Shown here piece by piece: positions 43,301 through 56,395 of a stretch of DNA of 64,000 bases. The DNA lies in NCBI GenBank assembly GCA_036346225.1, contig JARFIW010001111.1:1608526-1672525 (forward strand), in the 5' to 3' direction. The notes beneath the pieces were generated by a model, which made no database searches, was not told the origin of the DNA, and was given only the letters and a program-made list of their open reading frames with translations. Made by a program: the position numbers and the translations under genes. Position 1 is the first letter of the stretch; each line of letters begins with the position of its first letter. This stretch comes from Platerodrilus igneus. Lineage: Eukaryota > Arthropoda > Insecta > Coleoptera > Lycidae.

Positions 43301-43737
43301 TAAAAAAAAAAAATAGTCTTATAGAAAGTTTGTTAAGGTTATTCTCTCATAAATTTCTACAAACTGCACCAGCATTAAAGGTAAAAGAAAACATGGTCTG
43401 CTCCAAACTCCATGGCTTCATAAGAAGGTTTCTGTGTTTCGCTTGTGGATTCTCCTTTGTTGGTATTTTCATAAACGCAGTGGCGCCTAAATTTTTTTGG
43501 TCAACAAAATCACCCATGACCCTAGCTCATGTCTCTCTCCGCTTAAGCTTAGCCCACAAGTAACAAATGTTTCTATAATTTTTATAGCCACCCTTTAACA
43601 TTTCATACTTGGGCTCATTTCTGATTGTTAGGAACCCTATGCGTATATATTAGCGTTTGACGCCAGTTATAGTAACCCCCATCTATTATATATATAATAC
43701 TAATATCCATATTAGGAAATATTAGGAAACTAAGAAA
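43300..43737. other. No gene recognised
   Basis: Includes a possible PBS-like TGGCGCCTAA near 43482 without a matching retroelement. Confidence 0.4.
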
Positions 43738-44259
43738 TGTTAAGACAGTGCAACAATGTCGTTGCAACATTTAATTACATATTATTATGATGATTTCAGT
43801 TCCCACGAGTGGAAACGCTACAAAGTAGCACAAGGATAAGTGATACTGCAAAAGTCAGGTCACAAACGGTCGACGGATGTCACGTACCGTGATTACGCAG
43901 AATAAGCCTGCAACATTGTATTTATGAATAGCTCTTAAGATAGCAACTAAGTATTACAAAGTGTAAGCGGACATTACGTCCGCAGGTTCCCACAGAAATG
44001 TGAGGGGGAGAAAGTTATATAAGGACTGGGAGCTCCACTCCTAGTCAGTTCATCAGACGTTCAGCTTGCAGTTCACTGGTAACTCACTGTACAATTAATT
44101 AAAGTATTTCGACTTAGATGTATAATTCATGTTTGTTAAAATTCCATAATTAAATTCTGTACAAAACCAAATAAATGTGTTAAAGTTCAAAGAAGTCTTT
44201 TTAAAAAGGACCGCTCGAAGCCACGAACGTTAACTCGCCTTAGAACAAAGCTTGTAACA
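43738..44259 (+). mobile_element. Candidate solo LTR
   Basis: Begins TGTTAAGACAG, ends TTGTAACA, 522 bp. It has a TATATAAGG box near 44015 followed after about 30 bases by AGTCAGTTCATCAG, an initiator. AATAAATG lies downstream. No target duplication was seen and there is no partner LTR in the window. Confidence 0.6.
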
Positions 44260-44940
44260 GCCTGATTATTTATCCACTTGATTTAAAGTTTAATATTTTC
44301 GCAAAACATTTAAAGGAACCTAATACTGTAAGTAGGTATTTGTACTGTAGTAGGGAGTATGTTAAATTATCATTTTTTCCAGCCAAAAGCTTGCCAGGTT
44401 CAAAACTCGAGGAATCAAACAAATTTGGTGGAGGAGGATTTACTACACTTGTTGGCTTTGATTGTTGTGTATAAACTGTTGTCATTTAATAAAAGAATAC
44501 TACCTGGATGTAGTTGACTAGTTCTGGTGATGTGTGGTACTTTTTCAAGTTGAACTTTCACAGGATGCTTTGCTCGTGCAGTATTTATATGAGTGGGTTT
44601 GATCAAAAGAGAATTCTTGATTAAGTATTTATGGGGTTGCTGTGAAATAGGACATATGTTAAAGGGAATGTTTAGAATATTGGAAAGTTAATTGTATGTT
44701 CATAGGTTAAAGACCACATTAATTCAATGGTATTAATGACACCAGATACAAATACAGAGTATAACGTGGATGTTAAGTTATTTAATTTGAAATGGTGCTC
44801 TGCTCGATTAAATCAATAGATGTTATTTTGTGTTAAGCTTTTAATGAACGTAAACCAAATATACATGAATGTAAAACAAACAAAACTAAACATTTAAGTA
44901 AAATCACTGATATTGATTATAATAGTTCACGGAGCGTTCT
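44260..44940 (-). other. Short coding-like frames of unknown origin
   Basis: Frames at 44606-44415 and 44485-44270 contain a plausible low-complexity segment (SKPTSVVNPPPPNLFDSSSFEPGKLLAGKNDN). It could be an exon of a host gene or debris. No family is recognised. Confidence 0.25.
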
Positions 44941-46460
44941 TAACCGACCGGCGTACATAGATGGACCTCCCACAACTCACTACTGATAAGGCACAATCGG
45001 CTTTGTTCCGACTAGCACGTACACTATGCACAGGGGCGGACGTATTGTATTTATTACAGTCTCCTCCCGGTCGCACACTCGTCCCGAGAAGTGACCAGCA
45101 CATTAACAATTTTCCTTTTTGGTCTTCCTCGTAAACGCAACTCAGCAATGGGCTTCTCTAAAGGGCCAATATTAGCGAAGGTCAGAGAAGACACGTGATA
45201 AATTCCAAGAGGCATGACTCCAGAACCAACTTTTCCGACTTCATAACTAACATGTGAGACAACTCTCAAAATCTGGTAAGGACCGTCTCTTTTAGGGTAA
45301 AACTTCGACGTTTGTCCCTTCGCCGAACTGCTCGTAGCATGATTGGTAACCCATACTAAAGTTCCAACCTTGTAGGTTTCTACTTCGCATTGTTTGGCAT
45401 TAGCATAGACATTTCTCTTGTCCTGCTTCGTTTCTGTACAAAATTTTGCTTTACGCCAAGTTTCGACCATTTTCTTTAACTATGGAGTTTTCTGTGGCAC
45501 AAAAGTGTCACTCTCCAATACAACCTTTACATCATTTTTAATATTATCCTAGGTCTGCATTTCTCTTCCAAATGACAAATACGTGGCGGTATAACCAGTT
45601 GTTTCACACCAAACCGAATTCATCGCGAAAGGGATAGAGGGCAACTTTACATGCCAATTTCTGTGATCCGTACGCACAAGCATCGCGAGTTTTGGCTTCA
45701 AATCTCTATTTTTGCGTTCCACCATATTTGCTGATGGGTGATGTAAAGGAGTAAACGATTCCTTAATATCCAAAATAAAACAAATCTGCTGCATCACAGC
45801 ATATACAAACTACACCATTATCCGAAATAATCTTCCGAGGTATGCCATAACGAAGAAATATTTCGTCTACAAGAGTGATAGCACACTCTTCTGCTGTCGC
45901 TCTAACCAAAGAAAACAATTCTACCCATTTTGTAGCGGTATCCTCCACAATAAAAATTCACTTTTCTTCTTTTGGGCCCTCATGCAGGGGTCCAAATAAA
46001 TCAATTGTAAGAACTTCGAACCGTTGAGCATAAACGGGAGTAAGCAATGTTCCTGGTGACTTTAAATTCGTAGCCTTGTACCTTTGACAATCGGTACACT
46101 TGCTTACATAATCACTAATGTACTTTCTCATACCAGTAAAATAATATTTTTTGGCAATACGAAGATAAGTGCGCTCTATACCATAATGAGCGGCGGTGGC
46201 TGCATCATGCAGCTCCTGTAGTACTCGTTCCCTTTCATGAACTGGAACAACTAGTTGTGCTTCCTCGCTATTATCGGCGGCATAACGGTAAATAATTCCT
46301 TGAGACAGCAAGTCTCTACATTGTCGTGACTACAGGGAGGTCGTGATAATGTATCCGCGACTACATTTCGTTTCCATGGCAAATACTCAATTTCTACATC
46401 GAAACTTTGTATTAACAAGGCCCACCGGGCCAGCCTTTCAGTGGGAGACTTAAGGCTCAT
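44940..46460 (-). pseudogene. Ty3/gypsy integrase
   Basis: The zinc-binding part (YGIERTYLRIAKKYYFTGMRKYI, CTDCQRYK; 46311-45958) is followed by the core (VLTIDLFGPL; KWVELFSL; RYGIPRKIISDNG; HHPSANMVERKNR, with the last catalytic Glu) and a GPYQILRV chromodomain-like GPY/F end (45470-45054). Frames shift at about 45955, 45790 and 45550. A tail of coding-like sequence reaches about 44940. Confidence 0.9.
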
Positions 46461-47465
46461 TAACCATCGTAAAGGTTGATGATCCGTTTGGACAGTAACA
46501 GAACAGCCTTCAAAGTATTCCCTAAATTTATTTAAAACTCATACCACCGCCAGGGCCTCTTGCTCCGACGTGGCGTAATTTCTCTCGGCGCTAGTCAAAA
46601 GTCGACTGGCGTATTCTATAGGGTGCTCTTCAGCGCCTTCGCCTTGTAAAAGCACTGCCCCTAACGCATAATTACTAGCATCCGTACATATCAAATACGG
46701 TCTTGTTTCGTCACACTGTCCCAAGACCGGGGCTAAAACTAATGATCGTTTTAACGCATCAAATGAATTTTGTTGGGTTTCTTCCCATTTCCAAATAACA
46801 TTTTTCTTTGTTAAATCACTTAACGGTCGAGATATCGTAGCAAAATTCTCAATAAATCGTCTATACCAACTAGAGGTTTGCAAAAAAAATTGAACTTCCT
46901 TTACATTTCGTGGGGCGAGCCTATCAACCATGGCTGCTGTTTTTTCAGGATCCACAGAAATACCAGAGAGCGTAATAAAACTTGAGCACTAGCGAAAACA
47001 CATTTTTATCTATTTGCACGCAGTTTAAACTGGTTCTAATCGATCAAATACTAATTTCAAGTCCTCTAGATAATTGTCAAAAGTGCTAGATAACACGATA
47101 AGATCATCCAAGTATGCTAACACTAAAATATCACCCAGTCCTCGACGAAACTGGTCCATTAATCGTTGAAAAGTACTCGGAGCAGTAGTCTTTAGTCCGA
47201 ACGGAAGACGTAGGAACCGATACGTCCTGAAAGTGGTTACAAAACTAGTATTATCTCGATCAATATCTTTAACGGCGATTTGGTGATAACCAGAACGTAA
47301 GTCAATAGTTGACATGAAAAATTTTCGCTTAGCAGCATGTAATAAATCGTCTACGCGCGGCAACGGATAATATTCATTCACAGTGATCGCATTTAATCTC
47401 TGATAATCTACACACAAACGTACACCTCCGTCCTTTTTCGGTACCAATACTACTGGAGCGCCCAC
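46461..47465 (-). pseudogene. Ty3/gypsy reverse transcriptase and RNase H
   Basis: RT (47465-47025) has VLVPKKDGGVRLCVDYQRLN, MSTIDLRSGYHQI, LPFGLKTTAPSTFQRLMD and the catalytic AYLDDLIV. RNase H (46955-46539) has ICTDASNYALGAVLLQ and QEALAVV. There is a break near 46990-46960. It continues left into the integrase. Confidence 0.93.
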
Positions 47466-48410
47466 GAGTTTTCACACTCTTCAATTATACCATCTTTAAG
47501 AAGTCTATCTAATTCAGCTTTTAACTGTTGCTTCCTAACAGGAGATAAACGATATGGAGGTAAAGCGATGGGTGCATGATCGCCTGTATTTATGCTATGC
47601 TGAGCAAATGGTGCGGGGTCTCCCCCCAGACTGAAGGTATTATGTCGTCCTTCAAGAAACGCACTAACACGGCCGCGTTCCTCGAACGTTAACGTCGCGC
47701 CTTCATCTGACCTAAGATTATCCAGACTACATAATTCAAGAGAGGGTGCATTTTTAGTCGCAGAAATATTCCGCTCAAACGAATTTTCAAATTCCAAACG
47801 AAAACTACAATTTGGCAAATCCAGGGAATTCCATCTTTCCCTGGCCACATCCAAAACAATTTTTGCCTGTTTTATAAAATCAATTCCAAACAACGTATTG
47901 TTTCCAGAGTCAGGTAGGATTATAAATTTCGTTGGAATAACCCTATCTTTGAGATTTACACCAACCAACGTAGTTAAAACGTCCTTATGCTTGAAGGAGC
48001 CATCCGCAAGTTTAATAGTAACAGGTACTTTTTGAAATTCTACCCCTTCACTTTGTAAAATACGGTACAGGGTACTACTTGCTATCTTTGTTTAGCGGCC
48101 GTATCCACCATTCCCAGACCACAGTAATTTAAAATATTCACTCAAAGAACCGGTCTCGGTTGCGAAGAAATCAAAGCGTACATGCTAAGAAATTCTAGTG
48201 CATCGGTTTCAATGGTTTTACAGGAAGGACAGTTTGCACGAATAAATTCCTGTTTACCACAACCATAACACGCAATTGGTTTAACCGAAGATGTTTCTTT
48301 ATTCCCGAATTGTCCTGTCGCGAAATTCCACTAACAACTTTTAGAGAGTCGCTATTTTTATTTTTCGACAAAATTTTTTACATTCACTTTTTGTGTGACC
48401 CGTATTTTTA
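47450..48410 (-). pseudogene. Ty3/gypsy gag knuckles and protease
   Basis: Near 48410-48360 is a CCHC-type knuckle (CKNTGHTKSEC), with a second Cys pair (CYGCGKQ...CPSC) near 48270-48215. A protease signature with VDTAAK lies near 48100, a frameshift follows, then the open frame 47968-47450. The gag end is cut at 48411 by unrelated sequence. Confidence 0.85.
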
Positions 48411-48411
48411 C

Positions 48412-48583
48412 AGTTGAAAATAAGTTATTAGATAAATTAAATAATTTTTTTGTAGCTGCATAACGCGGACTTCAGATGCTCTCAATTCTGAGCATTTTTC
48501 ATGAATCACTGTATTGCAACAATCACATATTAGGTAATTTTCATTTTCACATGTTTTATTGCACTTTGTACATTTATCCATTA
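48412..48583 (-). pseudogene. PHD-finger fragment, LINE ORF1-like
   Basis: From an ATG at about 48583 the frame reads CTKCNKTCENENYLICDCCNTVIHEKC, the first half of a PHD finger, then SELRASEVRVMQLQ. PHD fingers of this type begin ORF1 of several insect CR1-like LINEs. The frame ends at 48412, where it meets the gypsy gag. Confidence 0.6.
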
Positions 48584-49998
48584 TGATTTAATTGTTTTAA
48601 ATTTTAATATCTTATTATTGAAGCACCTGTAGATAACTTGAGCAAAGTTGATAACAATATAATGTTATTTGGTTTAGTTGCGTTTGTGCAGGAAGCCACA
48701 ATTAGTAGTGGAGTTAGCAACTCACTACTGTGTTAGAGTGTGAGAGTGAGCCAGATGCTCACAATTTTTTTCGGTGAATTTGAGTTAGTGGGGATAGCAC
48801 ACGTTGAATTAGAGTTGAGGTGTATTAGGTGAGCCGGATGCTCAGTTTTGTTAGCGAATTTGAGTAAGTGCAAATAGCACAAGTTGAGTTTTGATGTGTT
48901 AAGTGAGCTGGTTGCTCACAGTTTAGTTGGTTATAGTGAGTATGTGCTGATAGCACAATTGTTGGTGGCGTTGATAATGTGATCAATCCACATTAGTGTT
49001 GAGATTTAGAGTATTTTAGCAAGTAGCTAAAATAGTAGTTGCGGTAAGCAATCCATGCTTACGTTTAGAGTAGCGAAAGAGTTGTGATGGCATTTAATAC
49101 TTTTGCTTTTGAGATATTTTGTTGTTGCCATTTTTTTTTGAAACAGACTCTAGTTATGATTCTTAGAGTTGAGTTGTCATCGCAAGCATAAGTTTTGCAT
49201 ATAGTTTAAAGATTCAAATTTTTTTGTATCCTGGGTACTATCCCCAGTATCATTGTTAATAGTTTTCGTTTAATATTAGTCTGGAGAGTTTCTCTCTTGT
49301 TTTGTTTTAGTTAGTAAAGTTTGATTAAGATCTGTGAATCTTGTTAATTTTTTTCCGTGAGAGTGTTAGACTTCCCGATTACGACAATTCCCGATAGTGT
49401 CATACCGATTTTGTTTCCTTAAGGACGTATAGTACGCGTAGCTACTAAAAACACTCACTCTTAATTATACTAATTCCCCATTTTTTATTTTTCTAATTTT
49501 TATTTTTTTATTCTCACGCAGGTCAGTTATAGAGGATCCAATCCTCAGGTTAATATTTTGCTTAAGGTTATAAAAAAAATCTTTGGTTCTAAGAAAAGAT
49601 TTTTTTTCTTTTTGGAGAGAGGCAGTGTAGCAGTTTTTTTGACCACTGCAGAACGTCAATGAATTTTTAGTTTTACAAATTCTTGTCTAGTCATTTATAT
49701 CATGTAAACCATTTTTAAATAAATAAATACCAGTATTGGTATTATGAGTGCTAACCGCCATACAGAAATGCTAGTTTGGTTGCTAACATCAGGCGTCCAA
49801 TGTTAGTATAAACATTATCAAGGCCAAACAGCTTTCCAGTTTCGTGCATATTGCATCAGCACTCACTTTAGCTAGAGCTCTCGTCGAGAACCATTATGGA
49901 AACCAAAAGGGTTCTAGCATGTAATTTGTGTCTGGCCTTGTGCGGTAGTAGAGCCCTAGTGCGCTGAACACTAGGCGTAGTGGTTTTAACAATAGTAG
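48584..49998. other. Retroelement debris with short repeats
   Basis: GTGAGCC(A/G)GATGCTCA or its variant recurs at 48746, 48829 and 48902, at 70-85 bp spacing. The same motif occurs at about 55122. No gene is recognised. ORF 49465-49659 is AT-rich and unconvincing. Confidence 0.6.
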
Positions 49999-50045
49999 GA
50001 GTTGAAAATAAGTTTTATTAGATAAATTAAATAATTTTGTTGTAG
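49999..50045. repeat. Direct repeat of 48412-48455
   Basis: GTTGAAAATAAGTT(TT)ATTAGATAAATTAAATAATTT followed by TTGTAGC occurs at both places, about 1.59 kb apart. It marks either a tandem duplication or the edges of an insertion. Confidence 0.8.
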
Positions 50046-52078
50046 CGCTCTTTTAATAACGTTTTTGGATAGTTTCTTTTTATAACGTCTTTTTATGATG
50101 TCTTTTGAAAAATTCTTTTAATAACTTCGTTTGAATAATTCTTTTGATAAATTCATTTAATAATTCTTTGGACACTTGTTTAAATAGCACTTAAAATATT
50201 CCTTTAATAATTTCGTAAAAGTTACAATAAAATATGCCTTTCAACGCTTCGTTAGAAAATCTTCAATTAAATACTTGTTGAAATGTTCCGGCAAATCTTC
50301 GATTAAATATTTATTTTATAATTCTCCTGCAAATGTAGAGAAAGAACCTTTTAAGAAACCGTTTTGTATATCAAGTGTAGGGCTTCTCCATAGGCTCATT
50401 TGTTAGAATGAACTCGCCTTATCTGGTTTTATAAAAATAAGGTCTGTATGCTGTATTTCAAGAGGATATTAATTCTACTTTCGCACCTGCGAGTATCAAG
50501 TTATAGTTCATTCACGTCAACTTTGCGATATAAAATATCGATCCAAGATGAACGTCCTTCAACCGTACGATGAATAGTTGGATTTTATGTAATGTTATGT
50601 AAAAAAACAATAAGTTTGGATTTTAAGGAAACGTTCTACAAAGTACGTAGAAATTTTTATGGTTTGGAAATAAAGTCCGATGACGAATTGAAATGGTATT
50701 TTTAAAGTTGCGAGTGTGAAATTACAAGTAATTAGGAGGACGATTATATGATGGTAATTATTTTGGTCAAGATCTACACACCATAGGACATTTAAGTTGT
50801 ATATTGGATTTTGGTTGGTCCAGTTTGTGCGTATAAGAAAAACGCACGAAGTTCATATGGTCCGGTCCAAGGATCACGCAGCTGTTTGTGTCCTGTAGAA
50901 CATGTGGATTTTACGTCACTTGTTTTCTGAAGAACGTATGTATTAACACCTGCCCTAACATGCTGTAACACCATCACGTAAACAACATCTGCTGAACCAA
51001 GGTAAGAGATTAGTATTATTCTTACATCAAGTCTACATTTGGTGATCTTTGATACGAGGCCGCTTCAGAAAATATCTTTGCAACCACATATTATCATTAA
51101 CCCGTTTAACAAATTGAAAGGGACCTTAGTAAATTTTTATTGTCAACACTAGTGCAGTGTAATCACAGTTACTAATTTTAATGAAATTATGCAAACCTAA
51201 AGAGTTCTTATTAATGTTTCACATATGCATGATTTCACTTACAATTTCTGAATGATGAATTAATAGACAATGTAGTTAAATTTTTATACATATGGAAACA
51301 GAAAAACAGATCTGATATTTCTGGTATAAATTCAAGTTAAATTTTTGTAACGAGAACAACATTTAAAGCTTTTAATATTTCCTTTGAATATATAAGCCTA
51401 CCTTATGAGTAGATGAAACTTGTATTATCTTTTCTTAAATATGAATCTTATATTTACAATTTTTATGAAGGAACTATTTCAATTAAAGAAGCAACATATA
51501 ATTTTCTTAATTAATTGTTTTATTCTGAACAAGTACGTTCAGAAGTAGAGTACCAGATATAAGATAAAATAGCGTAAAGTGGTAACCCCAATTTAACAAA
51601 AAGCTTAATAGCCTTTTCAGATTTGGAAGCATAAAATCTGTGCTCAAAATATTGTTGCCTGATTAATCTTTGTTGTTTTTTTATATGAGGTAACAAGAGA
51701 ATACCTCTTGTGTCCTCATTTTTGTAAATTTAATTAAATTTTCTTTACAGCTTCTGCATTAGCAGTTAATACGGTATTCCTCTCTAAGGACGCCCAAGTC
51801 CCCCTTAGGGAAACCCTGTGTTTAAAGTTAATCACTTGGTGGCGCCCTATTTAAACCCCTGTTTTGTTAAGAATCTAGCCCTAGTAAAAAAATAATGCTT
51901 TGTAAAAAAAACCACGACCAATCCTCATACGCTCTGCCCAAGGAATAGACCCCTAACATAGTCGGAAGATATTTGCGTTCCATCATTTTAAGGAGATCCT
52001 TCCTTAAAGGTCACTGGTCACATTAGGGGATAAAAAGAACCCGTAACATGTTACCCATCAGCGTATAAATTATGTTAT
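50046..52078. other. Mostly unclassified, with a gypsy integrase scrap
   Basis: At 50935-50845 on the minus strand, DPWTGPYEL resembles a gypsy GPY/F integrase end. The start of this region is an AT-rich series of CTTTTAATAA/TTCTTTTGATAA-type degenerate repeats (50050-50340). The right part (about 51700-52076) is probably the 5' LTR of the gag element that follows. Confidence 0.45.
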
Positions 52079-52165
52079 ACTGGCGCCCAACGTGGTGCTG
52101 GAATATTTTTGTTACACCTAAATTGAGGTTCGATTATTTTGTTACACCTAAATTGAGGCTCGATT
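52079..52165 (+). promoter_or_regulatory. Retroelement PBS and adjacent direct repeats
   Basis: TGGCGCCCAACGTGG at about 52080 is a typical primer-binding site. It is followed by two 33-bp units of TTTGTTACACCTAAATTGAGG(T/C)TCGATTAT. Confidence 0.7.
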
Positions 52166-52632
52166 ATTTTGCTTACGCCTAAGACATAGCCTTTGTTTGT
52201 TTTGCTAGCACCCACAAAAAGGGGCTTTGTTTTTTTACTCACACAAGGCACGAGTATAAAAAAAAAACCTTGTGTTAGAGGTTTCGATTGTTAACAGCTA
52301 TGTTGATACAGCGTTGAGAATGTCAATTTTTTTTAACCTACTAAGAGGTAGTAATTAGATTTCTGTCGTTGTTGAGAATATTGCCACGCAATGTCGCATA
52401 AATTTTTTTTTTGGATTAAAGACTTAATGAATTAATTGGAAGCAAGATAGTGGTTGTCGTAGTAATTTAGTAATCAGTAGGGAGAAGTTGTGAATTCTAG
52501 ATCTAATTTTAGTTCCCCTATTGAAAATATTTTGTCAATTGTGAATAGTTGAAATAGATTTGGATTTGAATTTTTTTTAAATTTCAAGATTTTAGTTAGT
52601 TTTTGTGACATTGACTTCATATGAGTATAAAA

Positions 52633-53990
52633 ATGGCTGATACTTTTCAGGTTGTGTACTTACTCAAAGAATAGTTAGATTATGAACTCCGAATAAGAGG
52701 AATTGAGAGTTCTAGACCAGTTGTAGACAAGCTGAAAATATTAGATCGTCTATTAGCAAAAGAATCTAATAAACCAGGATGTCTAATAGATCTTACAGAT
52801 TATAATGTAGAATTTTCAGTAGAGTGTGAGGAAATCAACAATACCGTTTTGTCAATTAAAAATGTTTTATCAGAATTTGAAGGTGATCCTTCTGACTCTA
52901 TTTTTGAAAGGGTACAGTCAAGATTAGTACACCTAACTGGTCGAGTTAACAGGATGAAGCTGCCATCACTGAATCATGAGGAAGCAATTGTATTTGTGCG
53001 AGAGACGTTGGCTACGATCCTTATTATCGAAGCAGAATTGTTCGACAACGCGAAAGATAAGCCTAGTAGTTTAAATGAGTCAGTAAACTTATCTCTCCCT
53101 GTTAGTAATGAGCCCCTTAATACAGTCACGTTTGTAACGCCACCCTTACCCATAGGAACTTGGTCTGTTAAATTTTCTGGAGATCCTAAACAGCTTTTTT
53201 CATTCCTAGAAAGTATCGAAGAGTTAGCACAGTCACGTAAAGTAACTGAGGACTACTTGTATAACGCCTCTGCAGAGTTATTCTTGAATAATCCCTCGTT
53301 TGGTTTAGACAAATTAGGAATTCCGTGAAGGATTGGAGATCTTTAGTAAGTCGATTAAAGGAAGATTTTCTTCCTGCTCATGTTGAGGATGAACTATGGG
53401 AAAAGATTAAATCACGTCATCAAAAGAAAGATGAATCTGTAGTTTTGTTTGTGGCCCATATAGAGAGTTTATTTAGTAGGTTACCCAAGATGCCTGCAGA
53501 AACTACGAAGGTTCGTATTATAAGGAAAAATTTATTACCAACTTATGTTACCCAACTTGCTCTGTCTGAGATTAGTGATGTTTCCACATTAGTGAAATTA
53601 GGTAAAAAGATTGAAGAGGCAGTTCAGTCAAAACAAACTATGGTAGCTACCCCGTCAAAAGATAATTTTTGGTTTCGTAAAAATTTTAGGTCACAGTCTG
53701 AAAATAAATGTCAAGAGGAAGTTAGAAATCCTTCAGTTCGTAGTAGGGTTTATAGAAACAAATCTTCATCTCCTCAAGTCCAGGTAGTAAACCAAGAAAA
53801 ACCTTTTATTGTGAAGTCACCAGGCATTGAGAGAGTCAGGAAATTCGTGTGTTGGAATTGTACATGTCCAGGTCATACGTTTAATTATTGTAGAGCCCCT
53901 CTGAAAAATTTTTGTTTTAAATGTGGAAGTAAAAGAGTAACGTCAATTTCGTGTCAGTCATGTTCGAAAATAAGCGAATCACATGAATAA
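52633..53990 (+). pseudogene. Ty3/gypsy-like gag
   Basis: An ATG at 52633 begins the frame. An in-frame TAG near 52672 interrupts it, then it is open to about 53300. SVKFSGDPKQLFSFLESIEELA and SRKVTEDYLYNASAELFL match gypsy capsid sequences. A one-base frameshift near 53295 leads to the second frame (53325-53990) with DWRSLVSRLKEDFLP, ELWEKIKSRHQ and IRKNLLPTYV. It ends with a CCHC knuckle CWNCTCPGHTFNYC and a second Cys cluster CFKCG...CQSC. No pol follows; the sequence after 53990 is decayed. Confidence 0.85.
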
Positions 53991-55145
53991 TAATTCACAT
54001 TTCATTTTGTATTATACAGTTACTAGATACAGAGTACAAGAAATAATGTTTTGGTAAATTAGGTACATTGGTTTGTGCTGTCGTTCCTAATATTTTTTTT
54101 GACATCACTAATTTGAAGTTTGGTGACGAAAAATTTTTTGTAGAGTAGTCTAGGTGAGGCTCAGGAAAGAGTCTGTCATTCTAGCAAGTTATGCGTTGTG
54201 AAGCAGTTTTTTGTTATATGGACAGCCTGATTATAACCTATTCCATCAGTTTGGTTAGAGATTAAAAAGAGTGTACCTGTATATTAAATTTTGATATCTA
54301 TCGTTGAGATTAATTTCTTTTGAAGGTCTAAGTTGTTTAGTATGAGAGCCGGAAAGTGGCATATAAAAGATCTGAAACCTTTATCGATGGTATACCAAGA
54401 GGATGCCATTCCAAAATAGTTAGTTGTTGCTTCCCAAGTCAAGTTTGAAGTCAAGTATATCTATGATCGTTTCGTTTAGTTTTGTTTTGGTATAAAAGGA
54501 TGAGAGGAAGAACCTCGTCTAAATTTTTTTGTATGTGATTTCAATTTAATATTAAATATTAGAATAGAAAGTTAAAGTATAAATACCCTGTTGGTAAAAG
54601 AGCGTATTGTTAAAATCAAAATTTTCCCCGTGCGTACGTATTGTGTTGTCAGAGACACATTCCCTGTGTACACAATCTAACCCAAGAAGCACCTTGCCCA
54701 TGCGTACGTACCGTGTTCTCAAAAACACCTTCCGTGTTTATGTGTGTGTATTCAGACCGTTAACGCAAAATTTTGTTTCTTTTCGTAGTTGACAGACGAA
54801 TTTTGTTTGCCTCGTAAAATGTCGACAGACAAAATCCTTTAGGCTTACAATGTGTTAACTGGTGTGAAATTTTTTTGTAGAGTTTGTAGAAGAAGATATT
54901 TTTGTCCATTAAGGACTGGTCTTCTATTGAGTATGCAAAGGACCATGGGGTGTTCTTTTTGCATATAGACATTCCATCAAGAAATGCGTAAGTCTAGACG
55001 AGACTCGTGATGAGTTGGTCGCTCAGCAGTGTGTACTTGGTTGAGTGGAATGTAATAATTTTTTTTGAGTATTTAGTTTAGTGACGCTTAAGAGTAGTCG
55101 TTCACTAATAGTTAGAGTATAGTAAGTGAGCTGGTTCCTCACTTG
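53991..55145. other. Decayed sequence after gag
   Basis: A possible protease-region scrap lies at 54010-54140. A 75-bp unit containing GCGTACGTA(T/C)(T/C)GTGTT is duplicated at about 54630 and 54700. The GTGAGCTGGT motif of 48902 recurs near 55122. Confidence 0.5.
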
Positions 55146-56308
55146 TTTATTTATTTATTTATTTTGCACATACGTGCATAAACAGGATACCCCATTTACA
55201 TTAAAAAAATAATATAAAATGTGTAATAATACATAAACTTATTAATTATACAAATTTAATAATGTTTGCCTGAAGCTCTGAGGACTGCTACCAAACCAAT
55301 TTAATTCACTAAATGTATTTGCAGAAGCTACAACTCGATTTAGATAGAAGTGACATGCATAATTGGTTCTGTGGCAATCACTGTGGAATAGGTGAAAAGT
55401 ACGTGATTGTCTAACTGGAACATTGAATTGAATTAATACTAGTAATTCAGTACAGTTGATGTAACCATTAATAATCTTATGCAAAAGACATAAATCATTC
55501 AATATCCGCCTATCCAGTAATGAAACTAATCGAAGTGATTGTAATAAAGACAATTCTTGATATTGGTGCTCTTGAAGTCCCATCTTATATGTAATAAATT
55601 TAAGAAATTTCTTTTGGACCCTTTCAATTTTAACAATATTATTTTTATAAAAGGACGACCATATAATGGAAGCATATCTAAGATGCTTCTTACTAAAGAG
55701 CAATATAACAGTTTGCATGTGGTAGTTGAAAATTTGCCACTATATCGAAATACGAATCCTAAGATTTGCATAGCTCTTTTGGTGATAGTATTAATATGGG
55801 AATTAAAAGTGAGTTTAGAATCTATCGAAACACCCAAATCTTTAACTTCATAAACTCGTACAATAATATCGGTATTTATATAATATTCTGTTATTGTAGT
55901 CGACACTGCACGAGAGAAGGTTATCGTTAGGCATTTGTTGATGTTCAAAGAAAGTCTATTTATTTTACACCAGTTGTTAAAAGAATTTAGGTCTTCCTGG
56001 ACAAAGATGTGATCTCTTGCAGAAATAATATTTTTGTAAATTTTTAGGTCGTCAGCAAACAGCAAAAATTTACAATGTTTGAAGATTTGTTTAATATCGT
56101 TGACAAACACTAGAAATAGGAGAGGACCAAGGTGAGACCCTTGCGGAACTCCAGAGTATACCGGAAACTTGTAAGAAGTGAATTGTCTTTTGTAGTTTAA
56201 GAATCAAAATATTGAGATTTACTTTGTCAAAGGCTTTGGTAAAGTCAGTATACAGAGCATCTACCTGAAACCCATTTTCTACCGCTGCAGATATGTCATT
56301 GGTATAAA
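55146..56308 (-). mobile_element. Non-LTR retrotransposon (CR1/jockey-like) 3' fragment
   Basis: Leftward RT with LYTDFTKAFDKVNL (about 56265), SGVPQGSHLGPLLF and VFVNDI (about 56160-56090), the catalytic FADDLKIYK, then LNINKCLTITFSR, KDLGVSIDSKL and the C-terminal YASIIWSSFY...IERVQKKFL. Frameshifts lie near 56190-56160 and 55700. The 3' end is a TAAA microsatellite tail (55164-55146 on the minus strand). It is interrupted at about 56308 by a hAT-like terminus. Confidence 0.88.
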
Positions 56309-56395
56309 CCATAGGTTCCCAACGGGGGCGGTACCGCCCCCCAGTGGGCGCTATAGCTTTTAAAGGGGGCGGTAACGAGTACAGGGGCAAAAGGG
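56309..56395. mobile_element. Possible hAT-type terminus
   Basis: CATAGGTTCCCAACGGGGGC resembles the C(A/T)GGGTTCCCAA ends of hAT transposons. It is followed by GC-rich inverted motifs (GGGGGCGGTACCGCCCCC and GGGCGCTATAGC). It starts exactly where LINE homology stops and leads into the satellite. The other end is outside the window. Confidence 0.5.

Noticed and set aside
43291..43563. 90-codon ORF after the BEL LTR
   Set aside because: No conserved segment, and it begins in low-complexity A-rich sequence.
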